From: Allomuricauda sp. TMED12
Lineage (GTDB): Bacteria > Bacteroidota > Bacteroidia > Flavobacteriales > Flavobacteriaceae
Assembly (NCBI GenBank): GCA_002167435.2
Contig: NHBR02000113.1
Span: 1 to 61,113 of the forward strand
Length of the DNA stretch: 61,113 nucleotides
Reading direction: 5' to 3'
Each line of letters opens with the position of its first letter. Positions within the stretch are counted from its first letter, which is position 1. The position numbers and the translations under genes are program-made. The notes below the pieces were generated by a model. That model ran no database searches. It was given only the letters and a program-made list of their open reading frames with translations, and was not told where the DNA came from. Below, piece after piece: positions 54,457-61,113 of this stretch.

Positions 54457-54572
54457 AATCAATTGCTGGTAAAAGCCTACTCACGAAAGTCCTCGCGGAC
54501 TTTCTATTTGTGATTTATATGCTAAATCAGGTGCTTAAACCACGCAACTAATCTTATCCAAACACGTTGCGC
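54438..54572 (+). other. attC-like site 3 (end of cassette C)
   Basis: R'' AAGTGCTAAC, left arm CCGGTTAAAATCAATTGC; right arm GCAACTAATCTTATCC and core GTTGCGC (54566-54572). The arms pair with several G-T type positions and a bulge. The middle is unlike sites 1 and 2 and includes the perfect hairpin GAAAGTCC/GGACTTTC. About 135 bp. Confidence 0.72.
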
Positions 54573-54615
54573 TTCATTATCAGAAACTGCTGAATCCATT
54601 TAAGAGACAACCTAA

Positions 54616-55032
54616 ATGAACAATAAGCTCAAAATAGAATTTTTAGACCACGTAGCCATTCGTGTCAAGGACATCGAGGTTTCCATTCAATGGTACGAGA
54701 AAGTTTTGGGTCTCAAAAAACATCAACTCCCAAAATGGGGAGCATATCCTATTTTTATGTTCAGTGGCAAATCAGGAATTGCCCTGTTTCCGGCCAAAAA
54801 GGATGATACCGAATTGGATCCAGAATCAAAAAATGTGAAAATTGACCACTTTGCGTTCAATGTTACAAACGAAAATTTTGAAAAAGCCAAAAGGCATTAT
54901 TCGGATCTCGATTTGGAATACTCCATTCAAGACCATTATTATTTCCGTTCCATTTACACCAAAGACCCAGATGGGCACACGGTTGAATTGACTACCCTTA
55001 TAGTCGATGAAAATGATGTATATTTCACCTAA
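54616..55032 (+). CDS. VOC (glyoxalase) family protein
   Basis: 138 aa single-domain vicinal-oxygen-chelate protein with two beta-alpha-beta-beta-beta units: FLDHVAIRVKDIEVSIQWYEKVLGL (His near residue 12) and KIDHFAFNVTNENFEKAKRHYSDL, and the final YTKDPDGHTVELTT with the metal Glu. Members are isomerases, dioxygenases or resistance proteins; the substrate is not predictable. It follows the last attC core by about 45 bases and has no attC of its own, so I take it as chromosomal flank. The Crp-type gene follows after eight bases. Confidence 0.85.
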   Translation: MNNKLKIEFLDHVAIRVKDIEVSIQWYEKVLGLKKHQLPKWGAYPIFMFSGKSGIALFPAKKDDTELDPESKNVKIDHFAFNVTNENFEKAKRHYSDLDLEYSIQDHYYFRSIYTKDPDGHTVELTTLIVDENDVYFT

Positions 55033-55040
55033 ATTTAGTA

Positions 55041-55631
55041 TTGAAAGAAAACCATCCAAAATATATTGAATCTTACCTACAACTGTTTTCGCATTTAAGT
55101 CCTGAAGAACTGAAGCTCTTTCGTTCGCAACTATCCATTAAGCAATACAAGCAGAAAGATTACTTTTTTAAGAATGGGGAAATTCAGAAAAAAATGGGGT
55201 TTGTTTGTGAAGGACTATTACGGCGTTATTACATTAATGAAAAAGGTAAAACCATAACCACTGGTTTTGTAAAGGAAAATGAATATGCCACCGATTACCC
55301 GGCTTTTATCCAACAACGGCCGAGCAAATATTACATGGAGTTCTTGGAACCTAGTATCGTTATTGAGCTTTCCTATAATGATATCCAAGAGGGATATACA
55401 AATTTCAAAAGCCATGAAAGATACGGAAGGCTGATTGCCGAAAAGGTGTTGACCATTCAAACAGACAGGGTCGAAAGCTTCTTGTTCGATACCGCGGAGG
55501 AACGTTACCTAAACTTTGTTAATGCCAACCCAGATTTACTTAATAGAATCAGCTTGACCCATTTATCTTCCTTTTTAGGGATAGAACGCCAGTCACTAAG
55601 TAGAATCCGTGGTAAAATTGCAAAAAAGTGA
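55041..55631 (+). CDS. Crp/Fnr family transcriptional regulator
   Basis: 196 aa, start TTG at 55041 (no ATG is near, and the frame fits the family N terminus). An N-terminal cyclic-nucleotide-binding-like domain (about 15-120: LSIKQYKQKDYFFKNGEIQKKMGFVCEGLLRRYY) lacks the cAMP-contacting RxE of E. coli CRP, and a C-terminal helix-turn-helix is seen in LTHLSSFLGIERQSLSRIRGKI. A CRP-like palindrome lies four bases behind its stop, in front of the secreted M20 peptidase gene. The effector is unknown. Confidence 0.88.
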   Translation: MKENHPKYIESYLQLFSHLSPEELKLFRSQLSIKQYKQKDYFFKNGEIQKKMGFVCEGLLRRYYINEKGKTITTGFVKENEYATDYPAFIQQRPSKYYMEFLEPSIVIELSYNDIQEGYTNFKSHERYGRLIAEKVLTIQTDRVESFLFDTAEERYLNFVNANPDLLNRISLTHLSSFLGIERQSLSRIRGKIAKK

Positions 55632-55634
55632 GTT

Positions 55635-55680
55635 TGTCACATATGTGTCAGGTAGGCCTCAGTATTCAATCGCATCTTTG
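55635..55680 (+). promoter_or_regulatory. Putative Crp-type operator and promoter of the M20 gene
   Basis: TGTCACATATGTGTCA (55635-55650) has a perfect inner palindrome CACATATGTG and resembles Crp sites. A -7 box CATCTTTG (one mismatch) lies at 55673-55680, and there is no TTG element at the usual place; the palindrome would be centred near -44, as in class II activation. Confidence 0.5.
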
Positions 55681-55705
55681 TTGCATCAAACAAAACAAAA
55701 TTTAA

Positions 55706-57001
55706 ATGATGCTTAAGAACCTATCCAACACATTAACCGTATTCTTTTTTGTTCTAGTTTCCATTGCTGCTTTCGGTCAAAATGTTGACAAGGACATTCA
55801 TACTGACATTCAAAAACATACCGAAGAGATTTTTGATAGTCTTGTGGAAATTCGCAGGGACTTGCATAGGTACCCCGAAGTGGGCGGCACAGAGCAACGA
55901 ACCTCTCAAAAAATTACCGAATACCTTAAAAGTCTTGGGCTAGAAGTAAAGACCAATATTGGCGGTTATGGTATAGTTGGAATTCTAGAAGGTGCGAAAC
56001 CAGGTAAAAAAATAGCTTGGCGTGCCGATATTGATGCCATGCCATCCAAGGCACCCGATGTGGTGGATTTTGAATCAAAACATGAAGGAGTTCGACATAT
56101 TTGTGGTCATGATGTGCATACAGCCATAGCACTGGGAATAGCCAATGTTTTAACAGCACAGCAGGAAAATTTGGAGGGTACAGTGTACTTTGTCTTTCAA
56201 CCCTCTGAAGAAAATATAAAAGGGGCGCTGGCCATGATGGATGATGGACTATTTGACATCATTGATCCTGAAGAGCTATATGCCATGCACGTTACTCCCT
56301 TCCCGGCCGGTACCATCGCCGCAAAAGCAGAAGAAATGTTTTCAGATTACAAAAGAATAGATCTCACATTCAAGAAAACTGAAAAAGAGGTAGCATTGTT
56401 CGAGTTTGTGAAAAATAAAATCTTATCACTCGAAAACGTTGCTTCGGATAGTAAATTCTGGAATATGCAAAATATGGGTGACCCAGAAATTGGTATTGCA
56501 GGACCAAAATCCATCTACAATAATTACACTACGGTGGACAAGAATAACTTTTCCATAAAAGAAACTGAGAATGGGACTCGAATCAGCGGTTACCTAAGTT
56601 TTAGCGATAAACAACAGCGGGATTCGGCCATACCGAGGCTTAAAATGCAAATTGGCCAATCCAGATACGCAAATGAGTTGTTGAAAGCAGAACTTGTTAA
56701 TGTGTTCCCTACCCTTGACAACAACAAGGGATTGGTGGATGAAAGTTTGGAACAGTTATCCGGCATTTATGGAAAGAACAGGGTACTTCGCTTGCATGGT
56801 GTTGTGGCCGATGGTCGTTCCGATGACTTTGCCTTTTTTCAGCCTAAAGTACCAAGTGTTTATTTTTTTATGGGCGGCTCCAATTATGAAAAAGGAATAA
56901 TAGCACAAACACATTCACCCAACTTTGCCGTGGATGAAAGCTGTATAAAAACTGGAGTGAATTTGTTCTCATCCTTGATTGTGGAACGTTTGAAAAAATA
57001 A
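55706..57001 (+). CDS. Exported M20 family amidohydrolase
   Basis: 431 aa with a signal peptide ending AAFGQ (about residue 25). M20D marks: LHRYPEVGGTEQRT, AWRADIDAMP, the metal ligands of HICGHDVHTA (Cys133, His135, His138), QPSEEN with a catalytic Glu, and YAMHVTPFPAG. The central lid domain is present; the last ligand His is in AQTHSPNFAVDE. It should cleave N-acyl or peptide amides in the periplasm. It stands alone, preceded by the Crp-type palindrome and followed by a long hairpin. Confidence 0.9.
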   Translation: MMLKNLSNTLTVFFFVLVSIAAFGQNVDKDIHTDIQKHTEEIFDSLVEIRRDLHRYPEVGGTEQRTSQKITEYLKSLGLEVKTNIGGYGIVGILEGAKPGKKIAWRADIDAMPSKAPDVVDFESKHEGVRHICGHDVHTAIALGIANVLTAQQENLEGTVYFVFQPSEENIKGALAMMDDGLFDIIDPEELYAMHVTPFPAGTIAAKAEEMFSDYKRIDLTFKKTEKEVALFEFVKNKILSLENVASDSKFWNMQNMGDPEIGIAGPKSIYNNYTTVDKNNFSIKETENGTRISGYLSFSDKQQRDSAIPRLKMQIGQSRYANELLKAELVNVFPTLDNNKGLVDESLEQLSGIYGKNRVLRLHGVVADGRSDDFAFFQPKVPSVYFFMGGSNYEKGIIAQTHSPNFAVDESCIKTGVNLFSSLIVERLKK

Positions 57002-57055
57002 GTCCAGGGCTGCACTCTAGTTGTTAAAATTACAATATCAAAATAAGCCGAATGC

Positions 57056-57083
57056 ATTGCAGCGGAACAAAGTCCGCTGCAAT
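57056..57083 (+). terminator. Hairpin between the convergent M20 and acyltransferase genes
   Basis: Perfect 11-base stem ATTGCAGCGGA/TCCGCTGCAAT with a six-base loop; only a weak T run follows at a distance. Likely a terminator for the M20 gene and perhaps for the opposing gene. Confidence 0.6.
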
Positions 57084-57112
57084 TAAATACTTTTTATAGT
57101 AATGTTGTTGGG

Positions 57113-58372
57113 TTATTCTCCCATTGCTGCAGCTACGGCAGCTGAAAGTCTTTTGTACGTTCCGTTTTCCAAACGCTCCCTAATGGCGGAGAAAGCGACA
57201 AGCGTTTCCTCAATATCTTTCATTGTGTGGGTGGCAGTTGGAATCAAACGTAGTAGGATCAATCCTTTTGGAATTACTGGATATACTACGATAGAACAGA
57301 AGATTCCATGGTTTTCACGCAAATCCTTCACCAAGGCCATCGCTTCTGGAATACTACCGTTCAAGTAAACGGGAGTAACACAACTAGTAGTGGTTCCGAT
57401 ATCAAACCCTCTTTCTTTTAGTCCGTTTTGAAGTGCATTTACGTTCTCCCAGAGTTTTGCCTTGAGTTCGGGCATGGTGCGTAGCATATCAAGTCGCTTA
57501 AGCGCTCCTTTTACATATACCATCGGCAAAGACTTGGCGAACATTTGAGAACGAAGGTTGTACTTCAAATATTCTATAATTTCTTTATCTGCAGCTACAA
57601 AAGCACCAATTCCAGCCATTGATTTGGCAAAAGTGGCCAAATACACATCAATTTCGTCTTGTACGCCTTGCTCCTCTCCTGCTCCTGCTCCGGTTTTTCC
57701 AAGTGTTCCAAAACCGTGAGCATCATCTACCAAAAGTCTGAACTGGAACTTTTTCTTAAGGTCAACAATTTCTTTAAGAATCCCTTGCTCTCCTCGCATA
57801 CCAAAAACTCCTTCGGAAATCACTAATATGCCCCCACCAGTTTCATTGGCCAATTTAGTGGCGCGCTCCAAGTTTTTCTCCAAACTTTCGGGGTCGTTGT
57901 GCTTAAAGGTAAAACGTTTGCCCATGTGCAAACGAACACCATCTATAATACAAGCGTGACAATCTACGTCGTAAACAATAATATCATCTTTGGCCACCAA
58001 AGCATCGATAACCGACATAAATCCTTGGTATCCAAAATTCAATAAATAAGCGGCATCTTTGTTAACGAATTCCGCCAACTCGTTCTGTAATTGTTCGTGG
58101 AAATCCGTGTGACCGCTCATCATACGAGCACCCATTGGATACGCAGCTCCGTGCTCCAATGCGGCTTCTCCATCCACTTTTTTGATTTCAGGTAGGTTGG
58201 CGAGCCCTAGATAGTCATTGATACTCCACGTTATTACGTCTTTCCCTTGAAACTTCATCCTGTTGGAAATAGGTCCTTCCAGTTTTGGAAAAACAAAATA
58301 ACCCTCAGCTTGTGAGGCCCATTTTCCTAAAGGCCCTTTGTTCTCAATGATTCTATCGAATAAATCTCTCAT
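57113..58372 (-). CDS. Alpha-oxoamine synthase, probable cysteate fatty acyltransferase (capnine synthesis)
   Basis: 419 aa PLP enzyme of the serine palmitoyltransferase/KBL family: ITWSINDYLGLANLPE, SGHTDFHEQLQNELAEF, VDDAHGFGTLGKTG and the Schiff-base Lys250 in ATFAKSMAGIGAF. In Flavobacterium johnsoniae a close type of enzyme joins cysteate and a fatty acyl thioester in sulfonolipid (capnine) synthesis; the cysteate-synthase-like gene next door supports this over serine palmitoyltransferase or glycine C-acetyltransferase. A TACTTTTG box (minus strand, 58396-58403) gives it its own promoter. Sulfonolipids are linked to gliding in this group. Confidence 0.75.
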   Translation of the reverse strand: MRDLFDRIIENKGPLGKWASQAEGYFVFPKLEGPISNRMKFQGKDVITWSINDYLGLANLPEIKKVDGEAALEHGAAYPMGARMMSGHTDFHEQLQNELAEFVNKDAAYLLNFGYQGFMSVIDALVAKDDIIVYDVDCHACIIDGVRLHMGKRFTFKHNDPESLEKNLERATKLANETGGGILVISEGVFGMRGEQGILKEIVDLKKKFQFRLLVDDAHGFGTLGKTGAGAGEEQGVQDEIDVYLATFAKSMAGIGAFVAADKEIIEYLKYNLRSQMFAKSLPMVYVKGALKRLDMLRTMPELKAKLWENVNALQNGLKERGFDIGTTTSCVTPVYLNGSIPEAMALVKDLRENHGIFCSIVVYPVIPKGLILLRLIPTATHTMKDIEETLVAFSAIRERLENGTYKRLSAAVAAAMGE

Positions 58373-58441
58373 CTACCTTAATATTGATTCAAATGCAAAA
58401 GTATAGATTTTTATGAACCTTGCATAACGAAATATGTACAT

Positions 58442-58472
58442 AAAAAAAACGGCAATGAAAAACATTGCCGTT
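58442..58472 (-). terminator. Terminator after the cysteate-synthase-like gene
   Basis: On the minus strand a perfect ten-base stem AACGGCAATG/CATTGCCGTT with a five-base loop, then eight T. It separates the cysteate-synthase-like gene from the acyltransferase gene. Confidence 0.9.
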
Positions 58473-58495
58473 ACGAGGTGTTATAGGGTATTGGT

Positions 58496-59536
58496 TTATT
58501 TAATATACTTGATCTCTTCTGGTACTTCTGCATCTTGAATGTCAAAAAAGCCTTGGTTTTCCATCCATTCGTTGCTGTATACTTTACTCATGTACCTTGA
58601 ACCGTGATCTGGGAACACGACAACAACATTGCTGTCCTCGGTGAACTCACCTTCCGTATTCAGTTGGTACAATGCCTGAGTAGCTGCACCACTGGTGTAA
58701 CCAGCAAAAATACCTTCGGTATGGGCCAATTTACGCGCCATATGGGCACTTTCGCCATCGGTTACCTTGATATATCTGTCAATACTATTAAAATCGGTAG
58801 CGTCTGGGATTAAGTTTTTACCCAATCCTTCTATTCGGTATGGATATACCTCATTATGATCAAACTCTCCGGTTTCGTGATATTTTTTCAATACAGAACC
58901 ATAAGCATCAACACCCAATACTTTAATGTTTGGGTTTTGCTCTTTAAGATAACGAGCAATACCTGATATGGTTCCCCCCGTTCCACTGCAAGCTACCAAA
59001 TGTGTAATCTGACCATTGGTCTGCTCCCAGATTTCAGGTCCGGTACTGGAATAGTGAGCATCAATATTGAGCTCGTTAAAATATTGGTTGATGTAAATTG
59101 AATTTTCCGTCTCGCTATGCAATTGTTTGGCCACTTCGTAATAAGAACGTGGGTCGTCTGCACTGACATGGGCTGGACAAACATAAACTTTGGCCCCCAT
59201 GGAACGTAACATATCTATCTTGTCTGGGGATGATTTTGAACTTACCGCCAAAATACATTTGTATCCCTTAACAATACTCACCATGGCGAGGCTAAAGCCA
59301 GTGTTGCCAGATGTGGTCTCAATAATGGTACTACCCGGCTTAAGAATGCCTTTTCGCTCTGCTTCCTCAATAATATGAATCGCAATTCTGTCTTTTGAGG
59401 AATGTCCAGGGTTAAAGCATTCTAGTTTAGCATAGAAATTTCCAGTAAGAGGGGCGGTAATTCTGTTTAGCTCAACTAAGGGGGTATTTCCAATTAGGTC
59501 TAGGATATTGCTGTGCGCATTTATCTGTTTCTTCAT
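58496..59536 (-). CDS. Cysteine-synthase-family PLP enzyme, probable cysteate synthase
   Basis: 346 aa beta-family PLP enzyme. Schiff-base Lys48 is in [14 protein letters not shown] (cysteine synthase usually has NPGGSVKDR), SGNTG in [12 protein letters not shown], and the phosphate-binding GTGGTISG. The family can use O-phosphoserine or O-acetylserine with a sulfur nucleophile; with sulfite it makes cysteate. Position upstream of the acyltransferase suggests this role, but a strong terminator lies between them, so they are separate transcripts. A plain cysteine synthase or cystathionine beta-synthase remains possible. Confidence 0.7.
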   Translation of the reverse strand: MKKQINAHSNILDLIGNTPLVELNRITAPLTGNFYAKLECFNPGHSSKDRIAIHIIEEAERKGILKPGSTIIETTSGNTGFSLAMVSIVKGYKCILAVSSKSSPDKIDMLRSMGAKVYVCPAHVSADDPRSYYEVAKQLHSETENSIYINQYFNELNIDAHYSSTGPEIWEQTNGQITHLVACSGTGGTISGIARYLKEQNPNIKVLGVDAYGSVLKKYHETGEFDHNEVYPYRIEGLGKNLIPDATDFNSIDRYIKVTDGESAHMARKLAHTEGIFAGYTSGAATQALYQLNTEGEFTEDSNVVVVFPDHGSRYMSKVYSNEWMENQGFFDIQDAEVPEEIKYIK

Positions 59537-59552
59537 AACTGGTATTAGGTAG

Positions 59553-59597
59553 GGAATAATTCTTACGTAAAGAAGAAAATTATTCCGTGCAAATGTA
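59553..59597 (-). promoter_or_regulatory. Promoter box and leader hairpin of the cysteate-synthase-like gene
   Basis: TACATTTG (minus strand, 59590-59597) is a perfect -7 box; transcription would start near 59583. The leader then holds GGAATAATT/AATTATTCC (59553-59561, 59578-59586) around a palindrome TTACGTAA (59563-59570). Confidence 0.5.
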
Positions 59598-59608
59598 ACA
59601 TTTTATTT

Positions 59609-61113
59609 TTAAAAAGCTTTTCCTTCGAGGTCTAAAATAAAGGCATATTCCTTTGCCGTTTCCTTTAAAGCCTCAAATCTACCCGATGCTCCACCATGAC
59701 CAGCATCCATATTGGTATCCAAAAACAAGAGGTTATCATCAGTTTTATATTCCCTCAACTTTGCCACCCACTTGGCGGGTTCCCAGTATTGCACTTGAGA
59801 ATCGTGCAGTCCGGTGGATACATACATATTGGGGTATTCCTTGGCTTCCACATTGTCGTAAGGGGAATAGGATTTAATGTAATCGTAATACTCCTTTTCG
59901 TTTGGATTTCCCCATTCATCATATTCTCCCGTGGTCAATGGAATGGTATCATCCAGCATCGTGGTGACCACATCCACAAAGGGTACTCCCGCAATAACTC
60001 CATGATATAATTCTGGGTCCATGTTGATGACAGCTCCCATCAAAAGACCTCCTGCAGAACCGCCCATAGCATATAAATGCTCTGGACTGGTGTATTTTTT
60101 ATCAATCAAATACCTAGAAATATCTATAAAGTCGGTAAACGTATTTTTCTTGTTGAATAATTTTCCGTCCTCGTACCAAGGTCTCCCTAAATACTCCCCC
60201 CCCCTAACGTGTGCAATGGCGTAAATAAAGCCACGGTCCAACAAACTCAATCGTATCGATGAAAAATAAGGGTCGATGGTAGCACCGTAAGAACCGTAGC
60301 CGTATTGCAATAGCGGACTGGTTCCATTTAAGGGAGTGTCTTTGTGATAGATTACTGAAATTGGTACTTTTTTACCATCTCTTGCTGTGGCCCACAAGCG
60401 TTCGGTCTTGTAATTGTCCTTGTTGAACTTACCTCCCAAAACCTCTTGCTCCTTTTTTATGGTTTTGGTTTTGGTCTCCATATCAAAGTCAATAATAGCG
60501 AATGGGGAGCCCATTTCATTGTAATAGTAACGAAGAACCTTGGTATCAAAATCAAGGTTAACGGAGGGTCCTGCCACATAGGTTTCGCTATCAAAAGGCA
60601 AATAATAGCTATCGGAACCGTCCCATTTGGCAATTTTCATTTGGTTGAGACCATTATTACGCTCTGTAACTACATAATAATCCCTAAAAATCTCAACATC
60701 TTCCAATAAAACATCTTCTTGATGCGGGATAAATTCCTCCCAATGTTCCGATGATGTATTGTTCTCATCGGTTTTCATCAACTTAAAGTTGGTTGCACCG
60801 TCTTTATTGGTCAACACATAAAAATCACCTTCAAAATGAGAGATACCATACTCTACCCCTTTCTCTCGTGGAGAAAACACTTTAAACTCACCTTTAGGGT
60901 CATCGGCATTCAAAATTCTATATTCCGATGTCAACGTGCTACTAGAGCCGATTACGATATATTTTCTGGATTTTGTTTTGTAAACAAAGGTATTGTAAGT
61001 GGAATCCTTTTCATGAAAAACCAATTCATCTGCGTCGGATGAAGTTCCCAATACGTGCTTGAAAATTTTATCGGAACGTAGGGTAACCGGATCCTTTTTG
61101 GTGTAGAACAGCG
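59609..61113 (-). CDS. Oligopeptidase B-like S9A peptidase, C-terminal part (cut by window edge)
   Basis: About 501 codons are visible and the frame is open to the right edge (LFYTKKDPVTLRSDKIFKHVLG precedes the first in-frame candidate start), so the N terminus lies outside. The visible part covers the end of the beta-propeller and the alpha/beta-hydrolase domain: AIAHVRGGEYLGRPWYEDGK, nucleophile in AMGGSAGGLLMGAV, Asp in STGLHDSQVQYWEP and His in DAGHGGASGRFE. It cleaves oligopeptides after basic residues, if it acts as oligopeptidase B. Its gene is 72 bases upstream of the cysteate-synthase-like gene, which has its own promoter. Confidence 0.9.
   Translation of the reverse strand, partial: LFYTKKDPVTLRSDKIFKHVLGTSSDADELVFHEKDSTYNTFVYKTKSRKYIVIGSSSTLTSEYRILNADDPKGEFKVFSPREKGVEYGISHFEGDFYVLTNKDGATNFKLMKTDENNTSSEHWEEFIPHQEDVLLEDVEIFRDYYVVTERNNGLNQMKIAKWDGSDSYYLPFDSETYVAGPSVNLDFDTKVLRYYYNEMGSPFAIIDFDMETKTKTIKKEQEVLGGKFNKDNYKTERLWATARDGKKVPISVIYHKDTPLNGTSPLLQYGYGSYGATIDPYFSSIRLSLLDRGFIYAIAHVRGGEYLGRPWYEDGKLFNKKNTFTDFIDISRYLIDKKYTSPEHLYAMGGSAGGLLMGAVINMDPELYHGVIAGVPFVDVVTTMLDDTIPLTTGEYDEWGNPNEKEYYDYIKSYSPYDNVEAKEYPNMYVSTGLHDSQVQYWEPAKWVAKLREYKTDDNLLFLDTNMDAGHGGASGRFEALKETAKEYAFILDLEGKAF

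Larger units (their letters stand above)
52296..54572 (+). mobile_element. Integron-like array of three gene cassettes
   Basis: Cassettes, cut between G and TT of the core: A 52297-52918 (622 bp), B 52919-53858 (940 bp), C 53859-54566 (708 bp). All three genes and sites point the same way. The 5' end of each cassette is the exact reverse complement of the R'' at its own 3' end: A GTTGTAAAAC/GTTTTACAAC, B GTTGTGCTTA/TAAGCACAAC, C GTTAGCACTT/AAGTGCTAAC. Across a junction the match falls to about five (A/B) or three (B/C) bases. This is the expected trace of circular cassettes joined by recombination at attC. Coding parts are AT-rich and the sites GC-rich. Confidence 0.85.

Noticed and set aside
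52296..54572. Reading the cassettes as three small transposons with terminal inverted repeats
   Set aside because: A transposon family keeps the same terminal repeats; here each unit has its own ends while the inner sites are shared, there are no target duplications, no transposase inside, and the units touch each other end to end.
54616..55032. Treating the VOC gene as a fourth cassette
   Set aside because: It is followed by the Crp-type gene after eight bases, with no R'' box or hairpin site complementary to the GTTGCGC core at 54566.
57113..58372. Naming the gene spt (serine palmitoyltransferase) or kbl
   Set aside because: The family fits all three; the neighbouring cysteate-synthase-like gene and the flavobacterial context favour cysteate acyltransferase, so no symbol is given.

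Overview
The window looks like chromosomal DNA from a member of the Flavobacteriaceae (Bacteroidota), possibly a marine genus close to Muricauda/Allomuricauda; the genus is a guess from gene content. The family call rests on type IX secretion (T9SS) proteins with a type B sorting domain, PorP/SprF and PorE-like proteins, DUF4834/DUF6146/YfhO-type genes, a likely capnine (sulfonolipid) gene pair, TonB-dependent receptors with an N-terminal carboxypeptidase-like domain, and promoters of the Bacteroidota type (TTG, 17-23 nt, TAnnTTTG).

Layout. 1-5335 (mostly minus): parE-parC (parC cut by the left edge), an EamA permease, ychF, a 42-codon membrane ORF and a ferredoxin. 5421-8566 (plus): acyl-CoA reductase, serC and serA, fired from a promoter lying back-to-back with the ferredoxin promoter. 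8640-13051 (plus): DUF937, DUF6146 and DUF6787-like proteins, then a His-rich exported peptide with a ZnuD-like TonB receptor. 13085-14571 (minus): a small membrane protein, folE and msrA. 14791-16891 (plus): lolD-like ATPase, a TIGR02757 protein and a transglutaminase-like protein. 16911-26336: Tat-exported oxidoreductase, S10 carboxypeptidase, SGNH hydrolase, GT2, BatA-like protein, a dihydroorotase homolog without its HxH metal ligands, and an esterase, with REP-like palindromes in two gaps. 26574-34464: PhnP-like hydrolase, a conserved unknown, bcp, an endonuclease III without the Fe-S cluster, an ECF sigma factor with a 47-codon neighbour, and uvrA. 34788-43163 (plus): a 1365-residue T9SS type B surface protein with nine repeats, its PorP/SprF and PorE-like partners, and a polycationic exported protein. 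43214-48659 (minus): surface polysaccharide operon (DUF4834, YfhO, GT4, flippase). 48758-50911 (plus): an outer-membrane protein and a GNAT-like protein.

The most unusual part is 51056-54572: a 371-residue tyrosine recombinase that is not a classical IntI, followed by a hairpin site and three gene cassettes, each ending in an attC-like site. In every cassette the last 10 nt (R'') are the exact reverse complement of the first 10 nt (R') of the same cassette, while they match the neighbouring cassette much less well. That is the mark left by integration of circular integron cassettes. The cargo is two small membrane proteins and a LamG-type lipoprotein. I read it as an integron-like cassette array run by a Xer-type recombinase in a flavobacterium.

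After the array (54616 to the right edge) come a VOC protein, a Crp-family regulator with a palindrome in front of the next gene (secreted M20 peptidase), a probable cysteate acyltransferase and cysteate synthase pair for sulfonolipids, and the C-terminal part of an S9A oligopeptidase cut by the right edge. I saw no rRNA, tRNA, CRISPR array or insertion sequence.
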